Origin: JASLCR01 sp046462475 | GTDB lineage: Bacteria > Patescibacteriota > Saccharimonadia > Saccharimonadales > Saccharimonadaceae | Direction of reading: 5' to 3' | NCBI GenBank assembly: GCA_046462475.1 | Contig: JBKGVB010000008.1 | Location: 1 to 61,383 of the forward strand | DNA length: 61,383 nt | Shown: piece by piece, positions 1-8,754 of the stretch | Layout: the number at the start of each line of letters is the position of its first letter | How positions within the stretch are numbered: position 1 is the stretch's first letter | Notes under the pieces: model-generated | Seen by the model: only the letters and a program-made list of their open reading frames with translations | The model's database searches: none | What the model was told of the DNA's origin: nothing | Position numbers and translations under genes: made by a program

Positions 1-67
1 AACCTCCACGAGCGCAATGCTCACTAGCCCCTCAAGCTAGCGCGTCTACCAATTCCGCCACCACTGC
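1..67 (-). tRNA. tRNA-Leu (anticodon GAG), 3' end cut by the window edge
   Basis: Read on the minus strand, the gene begins GCAGTGGTGGCGG at 67 and shows the D-arm AATTGGTAGACGCG. The anticodon stem is CTAGC/GCTAG with loop TTGAGGG, giving anticodon GAG. A long variable arm follows (GAGC...GCTC), as expected of class II tRNAs. The T arm and acceptor 3' strand lie beyond position 1. It is about 27 bp downstream of the substrate-binding protein gene on the same strand. Confidence 0.93.
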
Positions 68-94
68 ATGATTACCTTGGTCATTATACTGATG

Positions 95-1891
95 TTATGG
101 TGTTTTGTAAACGGTACCTTTTGCAGATGTCCAGTTAATTACATTCGTATAGCGATCCACTGGAGACGGTAAACTTACTTGCTCAGGAAATGCTGTTAAA
201 TCTGGGAGGCGAGCATATTCCATCACAGACTGATAGAGCCCAATGGCAGGAACATCGTTGAGCCATTGCGTGGCGAACGAAGCGTACTTTCGGTCTCGCA
301 GAGCCTGATTCGTTACTTGTCGAGCGCTTAATAGTACTGTATCAACCGTCTGGTTCTGATAATTTGCATAGTTGCGACCCAGGGCGCTCGCTTCACCTGA
401 GTACCAGTAGGCATATACGTCCGGGTCGGCGCCTATTGTTAATTCATTGACCAGTACATCGTAGTCGCGAGGCTGCAACACTGCCTGTGCAAAGCTTTGG
501 TCGGACTGAGTTGGATCGAACTCACTTGTCTTCACCTCAATGCCAAGATCACGCCATTGCTTTGCAAGATTATCTACCACTAGGTTGTATTCATTGTCCT
601 TTACAGCTGTGAGACGAAGGGTAAGGCGTGCGCCACGCTTGTTGGTACGAACTGTCTGACCAGCAGCCATTTTCCATCCAGCCTTGTCGAGTAGTTTTGC
701 AGCTTGAGCTTTGTCGAGGGCCGGCTTAGCTGGAAGCTTGGTCGTTGCTATTTCATGACTAAGTACTGGCAGATCAAGTGCCGGTGCTTTCACACTTAGC
801 ACTGAACGAACCTGACTCGTATCAGTACCGAGCTGTAGCGCTTTTCTCACTGTAGCATCACGCAGTGTAGCACTCTTCATATTCAACAATGCATATACCC
901 CACTATCGATAGGATAGTCTTTTGTCTGATATATCTTTGGCACCTCGTAGGCAAGCCCATTGATATCAATAGCGGCATTTATCTCGTGACTCTTCAGTGC
1001 CTTGACGATATTAGCAGGGGTTGAGTATGCATGGACTTCAAATCGCACCAGCTTCGGAGTTGCGCCATAGTACCCCTTCCAAGCAACCAACTGGGCGATT
1101 TTATCTTCACCACCTACCCCTACCGTCTGCAAGAGTTTGAGTCTAAAAGGACCACTGCCGATTGGTGAAAGGCTAAATGCACTTTCACGCAACATACCAG
1201 CATTCACCGATGAGAGAATGTGCTCCGGTAAGATAGCAAACGTCAATGCAAACGGAAATGGAGAGTTGGCCACCGGCAATGTAAACTGAACCGTGTGTTC
1301 GTCAAGAGCCTTTACATCAATACCTGTCCATGTTGCACGCATTATCGAGCGAGCGTTAGGATCCTTCATGGTATTTACCGTGTATACGACATCCTCAGCC
1401 GTTACGTTAGTGCCGTCCTGCCACTGCGCATCCCTACGCAAGGATATCGTATATACTTTGCCTGTATGGTCTACGCTATACCCCGTCGCGATATCATCGC
1501 GCAAATGTCCAGTCTGATCGTAATCAAATAGACTCGAAAATATCAGCCGTTCGGCCGACAGCTCAGCATCAGTCGTCGCATATAAAGGATTCAGCGTATT
1601 GATCGGTCCAAGCATCCCTTCGGCATACGTCCCACCAGGAACTGGAGCGACCACTTGATATGATGATTGCGACCAGGCCGTCTGAAAGGCTGTCGATGCA
1701 ATCAATATACTCACCAGCACAAGCCAGAATGTAATAAATCGGCTGCTCTCACGAAGATTCGCAAGACGTTTTAATACAAATTTATGGGCGTGTTTCGTCG
1801 TTACCGTTTCCATACGGCGCGCACGTTTTGATAGCTTTTTACTATCAAATGTAAGTCGCTGAAACCGTTTCCAACTGCCCTTTTCGTCCAC
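95..1891 (-). CDS. ABC transporter substrate-binding protein, family 5 (peptide/oligopeptide type)
   Basis: This is the extracytoplasmic solute receptor of an oligopeptide-type ABC importer. The 598 aa product has a basic cytosolic N-terminus of about 50 residues and one hydrophobic helix at about 52-70 (FITFWLVLVSILIA). The SBP_bac_5 fold follows, with typical phrases such as INTLNPLYATTDAE, LRRDAQWQDGTNVTAEDVVY and SPIGSGPFRL. No lipobox cysteine is visible, so it is probably tethered by the uncleaved helix. The start is GTG at 1891, with GAGGG about 12 nt upstream. It lies 21 bp after secG and is likely co-transcribed. No permease or ATPase gene is in the window, so the substrate is unknown. 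Confidence 0.85.
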   Translation of the reverse strand: MDEKGSWKRFQRLTFDSKKLSKRARRMETVTTKHAHKFVLKRLANLRESSRFITFWLVLVSILIASTAFQTAWSQSSYQVVAPVPGGTYAEGMLGPINTLNPLYATTDAELSAERLIFSSLFDYDQTGHLRDDIATGYSVDHTGKVYTISLRRDAQWQDGTNVTAEDVVYTVNTMKDPNARSIMRATWTGIDVKALDEHTVQFTLPVANSPFPFALTFAILPEHILSSVNAGMLRESAFSLSPIGSGPFRLKLLQTVGVGGEDKIAQLVAWKGYYGATPKLVRFEVHAYSTPANIVKALKSHEINAAIDINGLAYEVPKIYQTKDYPIDSGVYALLNMKSATLRDATVRKALQLGTDTSQVRSVLSVKAPALDLPVLSHEIATTKLPAKPALDKAQAAKLLDKAGWKMAAGQTVRTNKRGARLTLRLTAVKDNEYNLVVDNLAKQWRDLGIEVKTSEFDPTQSDQSFAQAVLQPRDYDVLVNELTIGADPDVYAYWYSGEASALGRNYANYQNQTVDTVLLSARQVTNQALRDRKYASFATQWLNDVPAIGLYQSVMEYARLPDLTAFPEQVSLPSPVDRYTNVINWTSAKGTVYKTP

Positions 1892-1912
1892 GTTTTCTAT
1901 TTCCCTCGGGTC

Positions 1913-2137
1913 CTACGCTAGAAGTAGTGAGCCCAAAATTGCGAGTACGAATACAACTGCGAGTACGATAGTTGTGTCAAAGAGACTCTTATCGAGGCCG
2001 CGGCGAGTGGTATATAGTTCTCCCGAACTACCAAATCCGGCGCCAAGGCTTGCCCCCCGTTGCTGCAGTAGAATACAGACGATCATCAGTGCACCAGACA
2101 CAACCGAACCATACTGTAGCAATGTTGCAATGTTCAT
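1913..2137 (-). CDS. secG: Protein translocase subunit SecG
   Basis: SecG is the small non-essential subunit of the SecYEG channel. The 74 aa product has two hydrophobic helices (about 10-25 and 53-73) joined by the conserved polar loop LLQQRGASLGAGFG followed by a SGELYTTRRG segment, which is diagnostic of the family. Its SD (AGGAG) lies inside the last codons of the upstream membrane-protein gene, and only 3 bp separate that stop from this ATG, which indicates translational coupling. The substrate-binding protein gene follows directly. Confidence 0.93.
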   Translation of the reverse strand: MNIATLLQYGSVVSGALMIVCILLQQRGASLGAGFGSSGELYTTRRGLDKSLFDTTIVLAVVFVLAILGSLLLA

Positions 2138-2140
2138 CTC

Positions 2141-2533
2141 TTAGATCTCCTTCTTGAATGTTTCAAAGCGTATGTCAAACAGACTACTTACTATATAGTT
2201 TACCAAACTTAACACAACTCCGGTAATAATTGAATGCCAGAATGTCATCGAAAGTCCTGGTGCAATCTTCAGTGAGATATACACCATCAAGCCATTCACG
2301 ACAAAAGTAAAGAGCCCGAGCGTTAGTAAAATAGCCGGTAGTGATAAAATGATCACAATTGGGCGAAGCACGCTATTGATTATCGAGAATATCAATCCAG
2401 CAAGTAAAAATCCCCACAAGCCAGCGGTTATCTGGGCATCCGAAATACCCGTACCAAACAACTTGATTGCTACCCATAGACCAAACGTATTAAGTAGCCA
2501 TCGTGCTAGAAATATAGAGAATTGCCGTCCCAT
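2141..2533 (-). CDS. Phage holin family 4 superfamily membrane protein (PF04020-like)
   Basis: The 130 aa protein has four predicted membrane helices. The signature segment INSVLRPIVIILSLPAILLT followed by LGLFTFVVNG matches the phage-holin-4_2 family, which is widespread as a chromosomal gene in bacteria and has no firm function. The gene lies 26 bp downstream of the aminopeptidase stop and 3 bp upstream of secG, so it is part of the same minus-strand operon. Nothing nearby suggests a prophage, so holin activity should not be inferred from the family name. Confidence 0.8.
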   Translation of the reverse strand: MGRQFSIFLARWLLNTFGLWVAIKLFGTGISDAQITAGLWGFLLAGLIFSIINSVLRPIVIILSLPAILLTLGLFTFVVNGLMVYISLKIAPGLSMTFWHSIITGVVLSLVNYIVSSLFDIRFETFKKEI

Positions 2534-2559
2534 AATTATGTCTGTAGTATACCCACTAC

Positions 2560-3762
2560 CTACAGGTCTGTCGAGAGCGCCGCACTAAGATTCTTGTGTC
2601 CATTAGGGGTAATCAAGATATCATCCTCAATTCGTACACCGATTGCTTCGTTCGCAACATAGATACCTGGTTCAACCGTCACTACCATACCCGGCTCAAA
2701 ATAACGCGCACCACCGAGACTGTCATGCACATCAATCCCAAGACCATGACTAATAGCATGCGGAAAATATTTTCTGTAAGTATCTTCGTTAGTTCTATCT
2801 TTTAAGAGTCCTAGCTCTTCGAGTGCATCTTTCATGATTTCATCGACACTACGGAGATAGTCCTGGACGAGCAAGCCTGGCTCAAGTAGATTAACGCAAG
2901 CCCTCTCTGCCTCGGCGACCACCTCATGCACCAGCCGTTGACGTGCTGTCGGTTCACCAAATGAATATGTCCTCGTAATATCGGCTGCGTATCCATCTAC
3001 GCGAGCACCGATATCCATAATCACTAAAGACCGTTTTTTTAATCGAGCGCGATTATCAACATAATGTAGCGTACATGCATTCCCTCCGGCTGCAACAATC
3101 GGCGTATAGGCATGTCCTGCATCATTCGAACGAAACACATAATCAAACTTCGCCTCAATTTCATACTCTGCCTTGAAGTTATTGAACTTCTCCTTTACTT
3201 CACCGAACGCTTGATTCGTGAGTCGAATTGCTCGTTGGATTGCCTTAATCTCTTCCGGTTGCTTGATCGCACGAAGTTTACTGATATCCTTGCGGCAATC
3301 CTGCACGCTACTAAAGATTCTTTCGAGTTGCTTGTGTAGCTCATGACCAGCTGGATTTTCAACAAAATTGAAATAACTCTTGCCCGGATGATCGCCAAGT
3401 GTATAGACAATACTGTGCTTACGCGATAGATCATGCAGTAGCTTAAGACCATCCTGGATACTCAACACCTCATCGACACCACTTTGGCGCTTAGCCTCAT
3501 CAGGATCTAGACTGCCATCAAATGTTGCATGCATATCTTCCACCTCAGGCGCAATAAGCCAACTCTTGCCGCGATTTCCATCGCTCACGAGCAACCAGTC
3601 AGGCTCATTAATACCGCTCAGATACCAGAAATTTGCCTCTTGCTCAAATGGATAAAAGGCATCATTTGTACTCTGCATACGATTATTTGCAGCAAGCACA
3701 ACCAGACCACCTACTTTTGTGCCGAGTCGCTCACGATTTGTCTTGAAAAAAGCTGCGTCCAT
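2560..3762 (-). CDS. pepP: Xaa-Pro aminopeptidase (M24B, aminopeptidase P type)
   Basis: This cytosolic dinuclear-metal peptidase removes N-terminal residues preceding proline. An N-terminal creatinase-like domain with the AMP_N-type opening (FYPFEQEANFWYLSGINEPD) is followed by the pita-bread catalytic domain. The metal ligands are visible: two Asp in DIGARVDGYAADITRTY, His in HGLGIDVHD, Glu in VTVEPGIYV and Glu in VRIEDD. About 400 aa is normal for PepP. I prefer the ATG at 3762, which overlaps the TGA of the upstream pilin gene by one base (TGATG). A TTG two codons earlier is the alternative. The overlap implies coupled translation. Confidence 0.92.
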   Translation of the reverse strand: MDAAFFKTNRERLGTKVGGLVVLAANNRMQSTNDAFYPFEQEANFWYLSGINEPDWLLVSDGNRGKSWLIAPEVEDMHATFDGSLDPDEAKRQSGVDEVLSIQDGLKLLHDLSRKHSIVYTLGDHPGKSYFNFVENPAGHELHKQLERIFSSVQDCRKDISKLRAIKQPEEIKAIQRAIRLTNQAFGEVKEKFNNFKAEYEIEAKFDYVFRSNDAGHAYTPIVAAGGNACTLHYVDNRARLKKRSLVIMDIGARVDGYAADITRTYSFGEPTARQRLVHEVVAEAERACVNLLEPGLLVQDYLRSVDEIMKDALEELGLLKDRTNEDTYRKYFPHAISHGLGIDVHDSLGGARYFEPGMVVTVEPGIYVANEAIGVRIEDDILITPNGHKNLSAALSTDL

Positions 3763-4133
3763 CAGCAAGCACCCACCGCCGGCTGAGACATAGAATCATT
3801 AATATAGTACTTTATTGATGTCCGAACCATCGACACGCCATTGAGACAAAACGAGCTTGCCGAGCCACTTGCCCATGTGATCAGCGTATCACTGCCCTGT
3901 GTGTAATTACTTGAAAGACTTGTCGGATAAGCACCATTAAATTTCAACTCATCGCTCATTGCTGTTGCAGCACTCATGAGGTCACTCTTGACGGCATTTG
4001 TTTCCGCCCGTGTTCGCCAGTCTCCATAGGCAATCAGTGTAATATTGGCCAAAATTGCGATCGTAATAATCACCGCAAGCAGTTCAATGATTGTAAAACC
4101 CTCGAAGGACATACTTTGCCGAATAAGACCCAT
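3762..4133 (-). CDS. Type IV pilin-like protein (short)
   Basis: This is a small class III signal-peptide protein of the type IV pilus/pseudopilin kind. From the ATG at 4133 the leader MGLIRQSMSFEG ends in a G/F prepilin peptidase site. It is followed by FTIIELLAVIITIAILANIT, with Phe+1 and Glu+5 as expected for pilins. The mature body is only about 110 residues and has two Cys that could form a C-terminal disulfide loop (SSFCLNG and a terminal GAC). It is a shorter paralog of the next gene upstream. The longer reading from a TTG at 4202 would put 23 residues before the leader and is unlikely. No pilus assembly genes are in the window. Confidence 0.85.
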   Translation of the reverse strand: MGLIRQSMSFEGFTIIELLAVIITIAILANITLIAYGDWRTRAETNAVKSDLMSAATAMSDELKFNGAYPTSLSSNYTQGSDTLITWASGSASSFCLNGVSMVRTSIKYYINDSMSQPAVGAC

Positions 4134-4195
4134 ACCCCTATAGTACCATCCATTTATCGGAGAGAATGCTACTACTCTCTTTTGCGAGAATAATA

Positions 4196-4909
4196 CTAGC
4201 AATCATACGGAAGGAAAGACTGAGACCAACTATTAGAGTTACCTGATTCTACGCCCTGAGTGTTAACTGAACGTATCGTATATGTTAGCGTGGCAGACCC
4301 ATTGGCAGCCCACTGACTACTTGCAAAGGTTGTTGATAGGTTGCCCGCACTACTACTTGTATTCGCGTAAGACTTCACCATACTTGTTCCTTGATACACA
4401 CGATATGTTGGCGCAACCGAAGCCGGCTGTCCAGTCCAAGTTAACGTAACATTTGCCCAAGAAGTCGCCCCTCCATTATTACCACATGGTGCACTGCCGG
4501 AGACAATAGTAGGCGTAGGCGCCACCGGAATAGTGCATGCTCCGCTCGTTGGCTGATTGGTTGACTCAGTTATATAGTATTTAGCCTGGGAATTCACATT
4601 AGACACGGCATTTATACAAAAAGAAGAGGTAGTTCCAGCGGCCCAACTGACCGTAACGTTCTTACTGGACGAAAATGAAGCAGGTAAGCTGGTCGGGTAG
4701 GCATTTTTGAAGTTAAGCTCGTTCTTCATAGCTGCAGCGACCAGTTTTAGCTCGGACTGCACCTCGCTCTTAGCAATATTTTGCCGCCACACACCATACC
4801 CAACTACAGTTATTGAAGCAAGGATTGCAATGACGACAATTGTCGTAATCAGTTCTACGATCGTAAAGCCATCGATCGTCTGCCTTATTCTTCTTCGTAT
4901 AGAATTCAT
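4196..4909 (-). CDS. Type IV pilin-like protein with C-terminal Ig/Fn3-like extension
   Basis: From ATG 4909 the leader MNSIRRRIRQTIDG ends at a G/F cleavage site, followed by FTIVELITTIVVIAILASIT (Glu+5 present). The next 90 residues resemble the short paralog downstream (FKNAYPTSLPASFSSS, SSFCINAVSNVNSQAKYYI). A Pro-rich linker then leads to a beta-rich domain of about 90 residues (ANVTLTWTGQPASVAPTYRV, LTYTIRSVNTQGVES) that looks fibronectin/Ig-like. It is probably a surface-exposed or tip pilin. The gene starts 37 bp after the uvrC stop. The track start inside uvrC was rejected because it precedes the leader by 28 residues. Confidence 0.85.
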   Translation of the reverse strand: MNSIRRRIRQTIDGFTIVELITTIVVIAILASITVVGYGVWRQNIAKSEVQSELKLVAAAMKNELNFKNAYPTSLPASFSSSKNVTVSWAAGTTSSFCINAVSNVNSQAKYYITESTNQPTSGACTIPVAPTPTIVSGSAPCGNNGGATSWANVTLTWTGQPASVAPTYRVYQGTSMVKSYANTSSSAGNLSTTFASSQWAANGSATLTYTIRSVNTQGVESGNSNSWSQSFLPYDC

Positions 4910-4946
4910 CTCAAGTCTTTGTCCTGTATCAAAGTTAGCATAAGCC

Positions 4947-6500
4947 TTATGAGCGTGGCAAATAACTGGCCAACACAGCAGCCTTTTTATCACCTATCAC
5001 CGCTGCCACCTCATAAAGCGATGCAGCCTGAACACCGCGTAGACTTCCAAATGTCTTTATGAGTTTTTTCCGCGTCGCCGGGCCTATCCCGGGTATCATT
5101 TCGAGGCTACTTGCTGTCTGTGCTTTACGCTTCAATACCGTATGGTAACTGACTGCAAAACGATGCGATTCATCTCGAATACGTTGAAATAACTTTACAA
5201 CATGACTATAAGGGCTCAAAGATATGCCGCTACCAAGGTTCTTAGAGTGAGATCCCGCGTTTTGTTGCCCCAGGTGGAGATTGACAACAATATATTCACC
5301 TTCTACGAACACGCCGACACCTGGTTTTGGATGCTCTTGTAGTTCTTCAAGAAACTTTGTTGCAATATGCGATTTTGTCTGGTGAATAATTACCTCTTCC
5401 TCACGTTTGGCAATACTAATCGTCGGAACTGCAACTTCACGCTCTGCCATTGCTCTAAGTGCCGCATCGAGCTGTCGTTTACCACCATCGATCAATACGA
5501 GATCTGGCATCCCCCAGCTTTTGATATTTTTTTCCGAAAATCTCCTATAGAGGGTCTCGTGCATATTGCCTACATCATCGTTTTTTTCGATTCTCGTTTT
5601 AAACTTTCGGTACTCCGCCCTATCACTCGCACCATTCGTAAACACCACCATACTGGCTACGACGTTCATTCCCCCTTGATGCGATATGTCATAGCCCTCA
5701 ATGCGCTTTGGAATAGACGTCAGACCAAATAATTCCATCAGATCACTCAGAGCCTTATCTTTTGATATATCGAGAAATTCCCGATCACCAAACATCACCC
5801 GGCGCTGCAGTTCCTTCATATAGCCAAGCTTATTACGCAGGCGCACCGCATCCTCAAATCGCTGCTCCGAGGCGGCGAGTTTCATCTCTTTCTCAAGTTC
5901 TGCAGTGATCGTTTTTCGATTTCCCTTGATATAACTAATGAGTTTGCGAAGATTTGCCTTATACACCTCCGAACCATCACTCATACGCGGACTAAGTCCG
6001 AGATCTTGATCAAGCTTTGACGACTCTTTGATAGGCGGCTTGATGAAATACGGAAAGACTCTCCTCAAATACCGAATCGCACTCTTAAGGGCATAGCCAT
6101 TATAAAACGGGCCGTAGTATTCTGCGCCATCATCATGTGGATTGCGCGTAAATGTTACCGTTGGCCATTCGCTTTTCATGTCGATGCGCACAAACATCTG
6201 ACTCTTATCATCACGCAACAAAATATTGTAGCGAGGCATGTAGCGCTTCACCATCTCACTTTCGAGAAATAGTGCGTCAATTTCGCTGTCGGTTTCTACC
6301 CAATCGGTATCGTAGATTTCACTCACGAGTGCCATGGTCTTTGCGTCAAATAGCCGACTGCTCTGGAAATACTGTCGTACCCTATTTTTCAGCACAGCCG
6401 CCTTGCCAACATAGATAATTTCGCCATTCTCTGCCTTATGAAAATATACCCCTGAGCTGCGAGGGAGTGTTTTTAGCTTTTTTTCGAGCGCCTTGTTCAC
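4947..6500 (-). CDS. uvrC: Excinuclease ABC subunit C
   Basis: UvrC makes the dual incisions of nucleotide excision repair together with UvrA and UvrB. Visible parts, in order, are the GIY-YIG domain (SGVYFHKAENGEIIYVGKA), a UVR motif (LEKEMKLAASEQRFEDAVRLR), the RNase-H-like endonuclease domain (IEGYDISHQGG...LVLIDGGKRQL) and terminal helix-hairpin-helix repeats (MIPGIGPATRKKLIKTFGSL). At about 517 aa it is shorter than the roughly 600 aa family norm. I chose the GTG at 6500: a TATAAT hexamer lies 6 nt upstream, while the TTG at 6518 is upstream of that hexamer. This predicts a leaderless mRNA. uvrA is elsewhere in the window. Confidence 0.92.
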   Translation of the reverse strand: MNKALEKKLKTLPRSSGVYFHKAENGEIIYVGKAAVLKNRVRQYFQSSRLFDAKTMALVSEIYDTDWVETDSEIDALFLESEMVKRYMPRYNILLRDDKSQMFVRIDMKSEWPTVTFTRNPHDDGAEYYGPFYNGYALKSAIRYLRRVFPYFIKPPIKESSKLDQDLGLSPRMSDGSEVYKANLRKLISYIKGNRKTITAELEKEMKLAASEQRFEDAVRLRNKLGYMKELQRRVMFGDREFLDISKDKALSDLMELFGLTSIPKRIEGYDISHQGGMNVVASMVVFTNGASDRAEYRKFKTRIEKNDDVGNMHETLYRRFSEKNIKSWGMPDLVLIDGGKRQLDAALRAMAEREVAVPTISIAKREEEVIIHQTKSHIATKFLEELQEHPKPGVGVFVEGEYIVVNLHLGQQNAGSHSKNLGSGISLSPYSHVVKLFQRIRDESHRFAVSYHTVLKRKAQTASSLEMIPGIGPATRKKLIKTFGSLRGVQAASLYEVAAVIGDKKAAVLASYLPRS

Positions 6501-6559
6501 CTCCCTATTATAAGACAAAGTTATTCATCACTACTACATGCCCTCTGCTAGCTTCATGA

Positions 6560-7141
6560 CTATTTCAAAATTCTATGCACAATTAGATGAAGTTGAGGTA
6601 TGACCTTAAGTTCAAACCACGGATTCTTCGATCGCCAGCGAAAGTTTAGCGGGCTTGGGTGAACGAGAGGAAAGAAGGTTGGCACATATTCCCGATATGC
6701 ACGCACTGTTTCTGTGAGGTTCTTTTTTGCATCTTTGCCAAGGTAGTATTTCTGCGAATATGCTCCTACAAGGATAATTAGTTGCACCTGTGGCATATGC
6801 TCGAGCAATCTCGGATGCCATTTTTCGGCAAAACCTTTACGAGGCGGAAGATCTCCATGTAGGCCCTTGCCCGGGTAGTAAAAATCCATCGGAATAAGCG
6901 CAATGATATCCGGATCATAAAACTGCTCATCAGTCACTCCCAGCCATTTGCGCAGCAATACACCACTCACGTCATTCCAGGGCTTCATACTTGCCTGCGC
7001 CCGTGCGCCAGGCGCTTGCCCCACGATAACGATCTTCGCATTTGGCCCAGCCGTATACACAGGCACAAACTCTTTTGCCTTCATCTCTTCATTCATAGGA
7101 TCATTGACAATCTCTTGGTAAATAGATTGAAATTGATCCAT
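6560..7141 (-). CDS. Uracil-DNA glycosylase superfamily protein
   Basis: This belongs to the PF03167 fold, which excises uracil or related bases from DNA. The motif A-like segment VIVGQAPGARAQ and the C-terminal motif FPLVHPSPLNFRW are present, with the family's characteristic KPWNDVSGVLLRKWLGV and MDFYYPGKG phrases. No Fe-S cysteines of family 4/5 are evident, so it belongs to the UDG-like subgroup of uncertain specificity. The start ATG at 7141 lies 5 bp after the stop of the upstream OmdA-type gene, and the longer reading overlaps that gene. The two genes are probably co-transcribed. Confidence 0.82.
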   Translation of the reverse strand: MDQFQSIYQEIVNDPMNEEMKAKEFVPVYTAGPNAKIVIVGQAPGARAQASMKPWNDVSGVLLRKWLGVTDEQFYDPDIIALIPMDFYYPGKGLHGDLPPRKGFAEKWHPRLLEHMPQVQLIILVGAYSQKYYLGKDAKKNLTETVRAYREYVPTFFPLVHPSPLNFRWRSKNPWFELKVIPQLHLIVHRILK

Positions 7142-7146
7142 AAAGA

Positions 7147-7692
7147 CTAGCTCGCTTGCATTAACTGGCTGCTCTTTGCTACATAGGGCTCCGTACAAGC
7201 AGCCAAGTTAAAGCAGCATGGACGCCGATGCTTGCCATTCAGTTTCGAGACAGTCTTCTCGATCCGGACCGCGCGCGTCTCCTGGCTTAGCGTGGCGTTC
7301 ATCCAACGTATCCATTCCCATCGTGCCATCGGCGTAATATCTTTCCACTTTTCTTTCACCTTTTCAGGAGCAACCTTCAAAGCATCAGCGAAGTCTTTTG
7401 GTATGGTTGGCTCTGGCCAATCTTTAGTCGTCGTCATCTCTACGGATACTTCGTCGCCCGACTTCACGTCTGCAGATTTTTGCAATTCATCAGCCACTCT
7501 TAGCCAATGGCTCCAGCGTCCATCTGGTTCGAGTACGGCCTTAAATTCATGTCCATTAATGAGACCTTTGATGCTGATTTGCCCGCGAGAAGACAGTTTC
7601 ACGCTCTCATCTTTTGGGACTGGTAAAATTACCCAATCCTTTAATGTATAAAGGGTTGTTTTAAATTTGATAGTTACTGGAGTGTTCTTCAT
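7147..7692 (-). CDS. DUF1905 / OmdA-type (YdeI-like) protein
   Basis: The 181 aa protein has an N-terminal DUF1905-like beta domain (LSSRGQISIKGLINGHEFKA, RVADELQKSADVKSGDEV). The C-terminal OmdA/YdeI helical module follows (IPKDFADALKVAPEKVKEKW, WEWIRWMNATLSQETRAVRIEK). These families have been linked to bacteriocin or peptide tolerance in other bacteria, but the biochemical role is unknown. A TATAAT sits 6 nt before the ATG, so it probably starts its own leaderless transcript. The last 20 residues, with three Cys, are atypical. Confidence 0.78.
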   Translation of the reverse strand: MKNTPVTIKFKTTLYTLKDWVILPVPKDESVKLSSRGQISIKGLINGHEFKAVLEPDGRWSHWLRVADELQKSADVKSGDEVSVEMTTTKDWPEPTIPKDFADALKVAPEKVKEKWKDITPMARWEWIRWMNATLSQETRAVRIEKTVSKLNGKHRRPCCFNLAACTEPYVAKSSQLMQAS

Positions 7693-7724
7693 ATTTTCAT
7701 TATACTCCGCTCTTATCTTCGGCT

Positions 7725-8270
7725 CTATTGGCTCACCAACTTGGCAAGCTTCTTTGCAGTCGTAATGTTTCGAATCGTCATCTGCCGGTATAGCGGTGTG
7801 CCGACTACTTTCAGAAGGCTATACCTCGTTTGATTAGCGCGAGGGATATTTGCCAACACAGCCCCATCAACATATATCATCGTCTCTACTTCTGGACGAT
7901 AACCAATATCATTCAGTACATCTGGCGTATTTGCTTGGTCAAAAAGATAGAGCACATCGGACTTCTGCCCAGACTTATCTGGGCGCGGCGCATCATTAGA
8001 CCAACCATCGGGGATCGCAGCAGCTATTGCTTGAATTTTCTCGCCCGAGAGTATAAGTGTTGGTATATCAAAACCAAAATGCTTCTCGAGCGCCGCCTGC
8101 ACTTCACTCGCCTTCGGCGGATATTCACTCGAAAATATTGCATTGCCAGAATTGATATAAATCAGGACATCGCGGAAGCCCAACTCTTCAAGCGCCGCCT
8201 GCAGCTCGGCTTTTGGTACACGATGATTGCCGCCAACATTAATTCCGCGAAGAAGCGCAACGTACTTCAT
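7725..8270 (-). CDS. DUF1697 family protein
   Basis: The 181 aa product starts with the hallmark MKYVALLRGINVGGNHRVPK and has VLIYINSGNAIFSS and VYVDGAVLAN-like segments. It ends with the TTAKKLAKL helix typical of DUF1697. The function is unknown. The fold is a small alpha/beta protein found sporadically in bacteria, often next to other stress or accessory genes. It is 18 bp downstream of the third VOC gene on the same strand, at the end of that operon. Confidence 0.88.
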   Translation of the reverse strand: MKYVALLRGINVGGNHRVPKAELQAALEELGFRDVLIYINSGNAIFSSEYPPKASEVQAALEKHFGFDIPTLILSGEKIQAIAAAIPDGWSNDAPRPDKSGQKSDVLYLFDQANTPDVLNDIGYRPEVETMIYVDGAVLANIPRANQTRYSLLKVVGTPLYRQMTIRNITTAKKLAKLVSQ

Positions 8271-8288
8271 TATCTTTTTAGTCCGATA

Positions 8289-8750
8289 TTAATATTCTGC
8301 GATGATGATTTTATGCTGATTCATTAGCGTCTTAAATGCATCTGGCTTTTGCATCAGTTCACCCATATTTTCGGGGACAATCTGCCAGCTAAGTCCATAC
8401 TTATCCTTGCACCAGCCACACTGTTCGCTTTCGGGCACTGCTGATAGTTTTTCCCAGTAGTAATCAATCTCTGCTTGATCTTTGCATGGCACCATAAACG
8501 ACACGGCTTCATTAAATTTGAACTCCGGACCAGCATTGATCGCAACAAAACGTGTATCGAATAGCTCAAACTCAACCGTCAGGACTTTTCCCGCTAGATC
8601 CTGCTGAAAGTCGGCGAGGCCTTCATCCGTACTATTTGGATAATATTCCGTACTAATAATCTTTGCGTCTGGAAACACCGACACATAAAAATCCACGGCT
8701 TCTTTCGCATTCCCGTCGAACCATAGATTAGGTACAATTTTCTGACTCAT
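8289..8750 (-). CDS. VOC superfamily protein, PhnB/UbiG-like type
   Basis: The 153 aa vicinal-oxygen-chelate protein of the PhnB-like subfamily contains IVPNLWFDGNAKEAVDFY, FVAINAGPEFKFNEAVSFMV and QCGWCKDKYGLSWQIVPENM, which is characteristic of this group. The substrate is unknown. From ATG 8750 there is a strong SD (GGGGAG) that overlaps the stop of the upstream VOC gene, which indicates translational coupling. It is the third gene of a three-VOC operon. Confidence 0.86.
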   Translation of the reverse strand: MSQKIVPNLWFDGNAKEAVDFYVSVFPDAKIISTEYYPNSTDEGLADFQQDLAGKVLTVEFELFDTRFVAINAGPEFKFNEAVSFMVPCKDQAEIDYYWEKLSAVPESEQCGWCKDKYGLSWQIVPENMGELMQKPDAFKTLMNQHKIIIAEY

Positions 8751-8754
8751 ATTA

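Noticed and set aside
95..1891. Lipoprotein nature of the substrate-binding protein
   Set aside because: No Cys follows the hydrophobic segment, so a lipobox is absent and an uncleaved membrane anchor is more likely.
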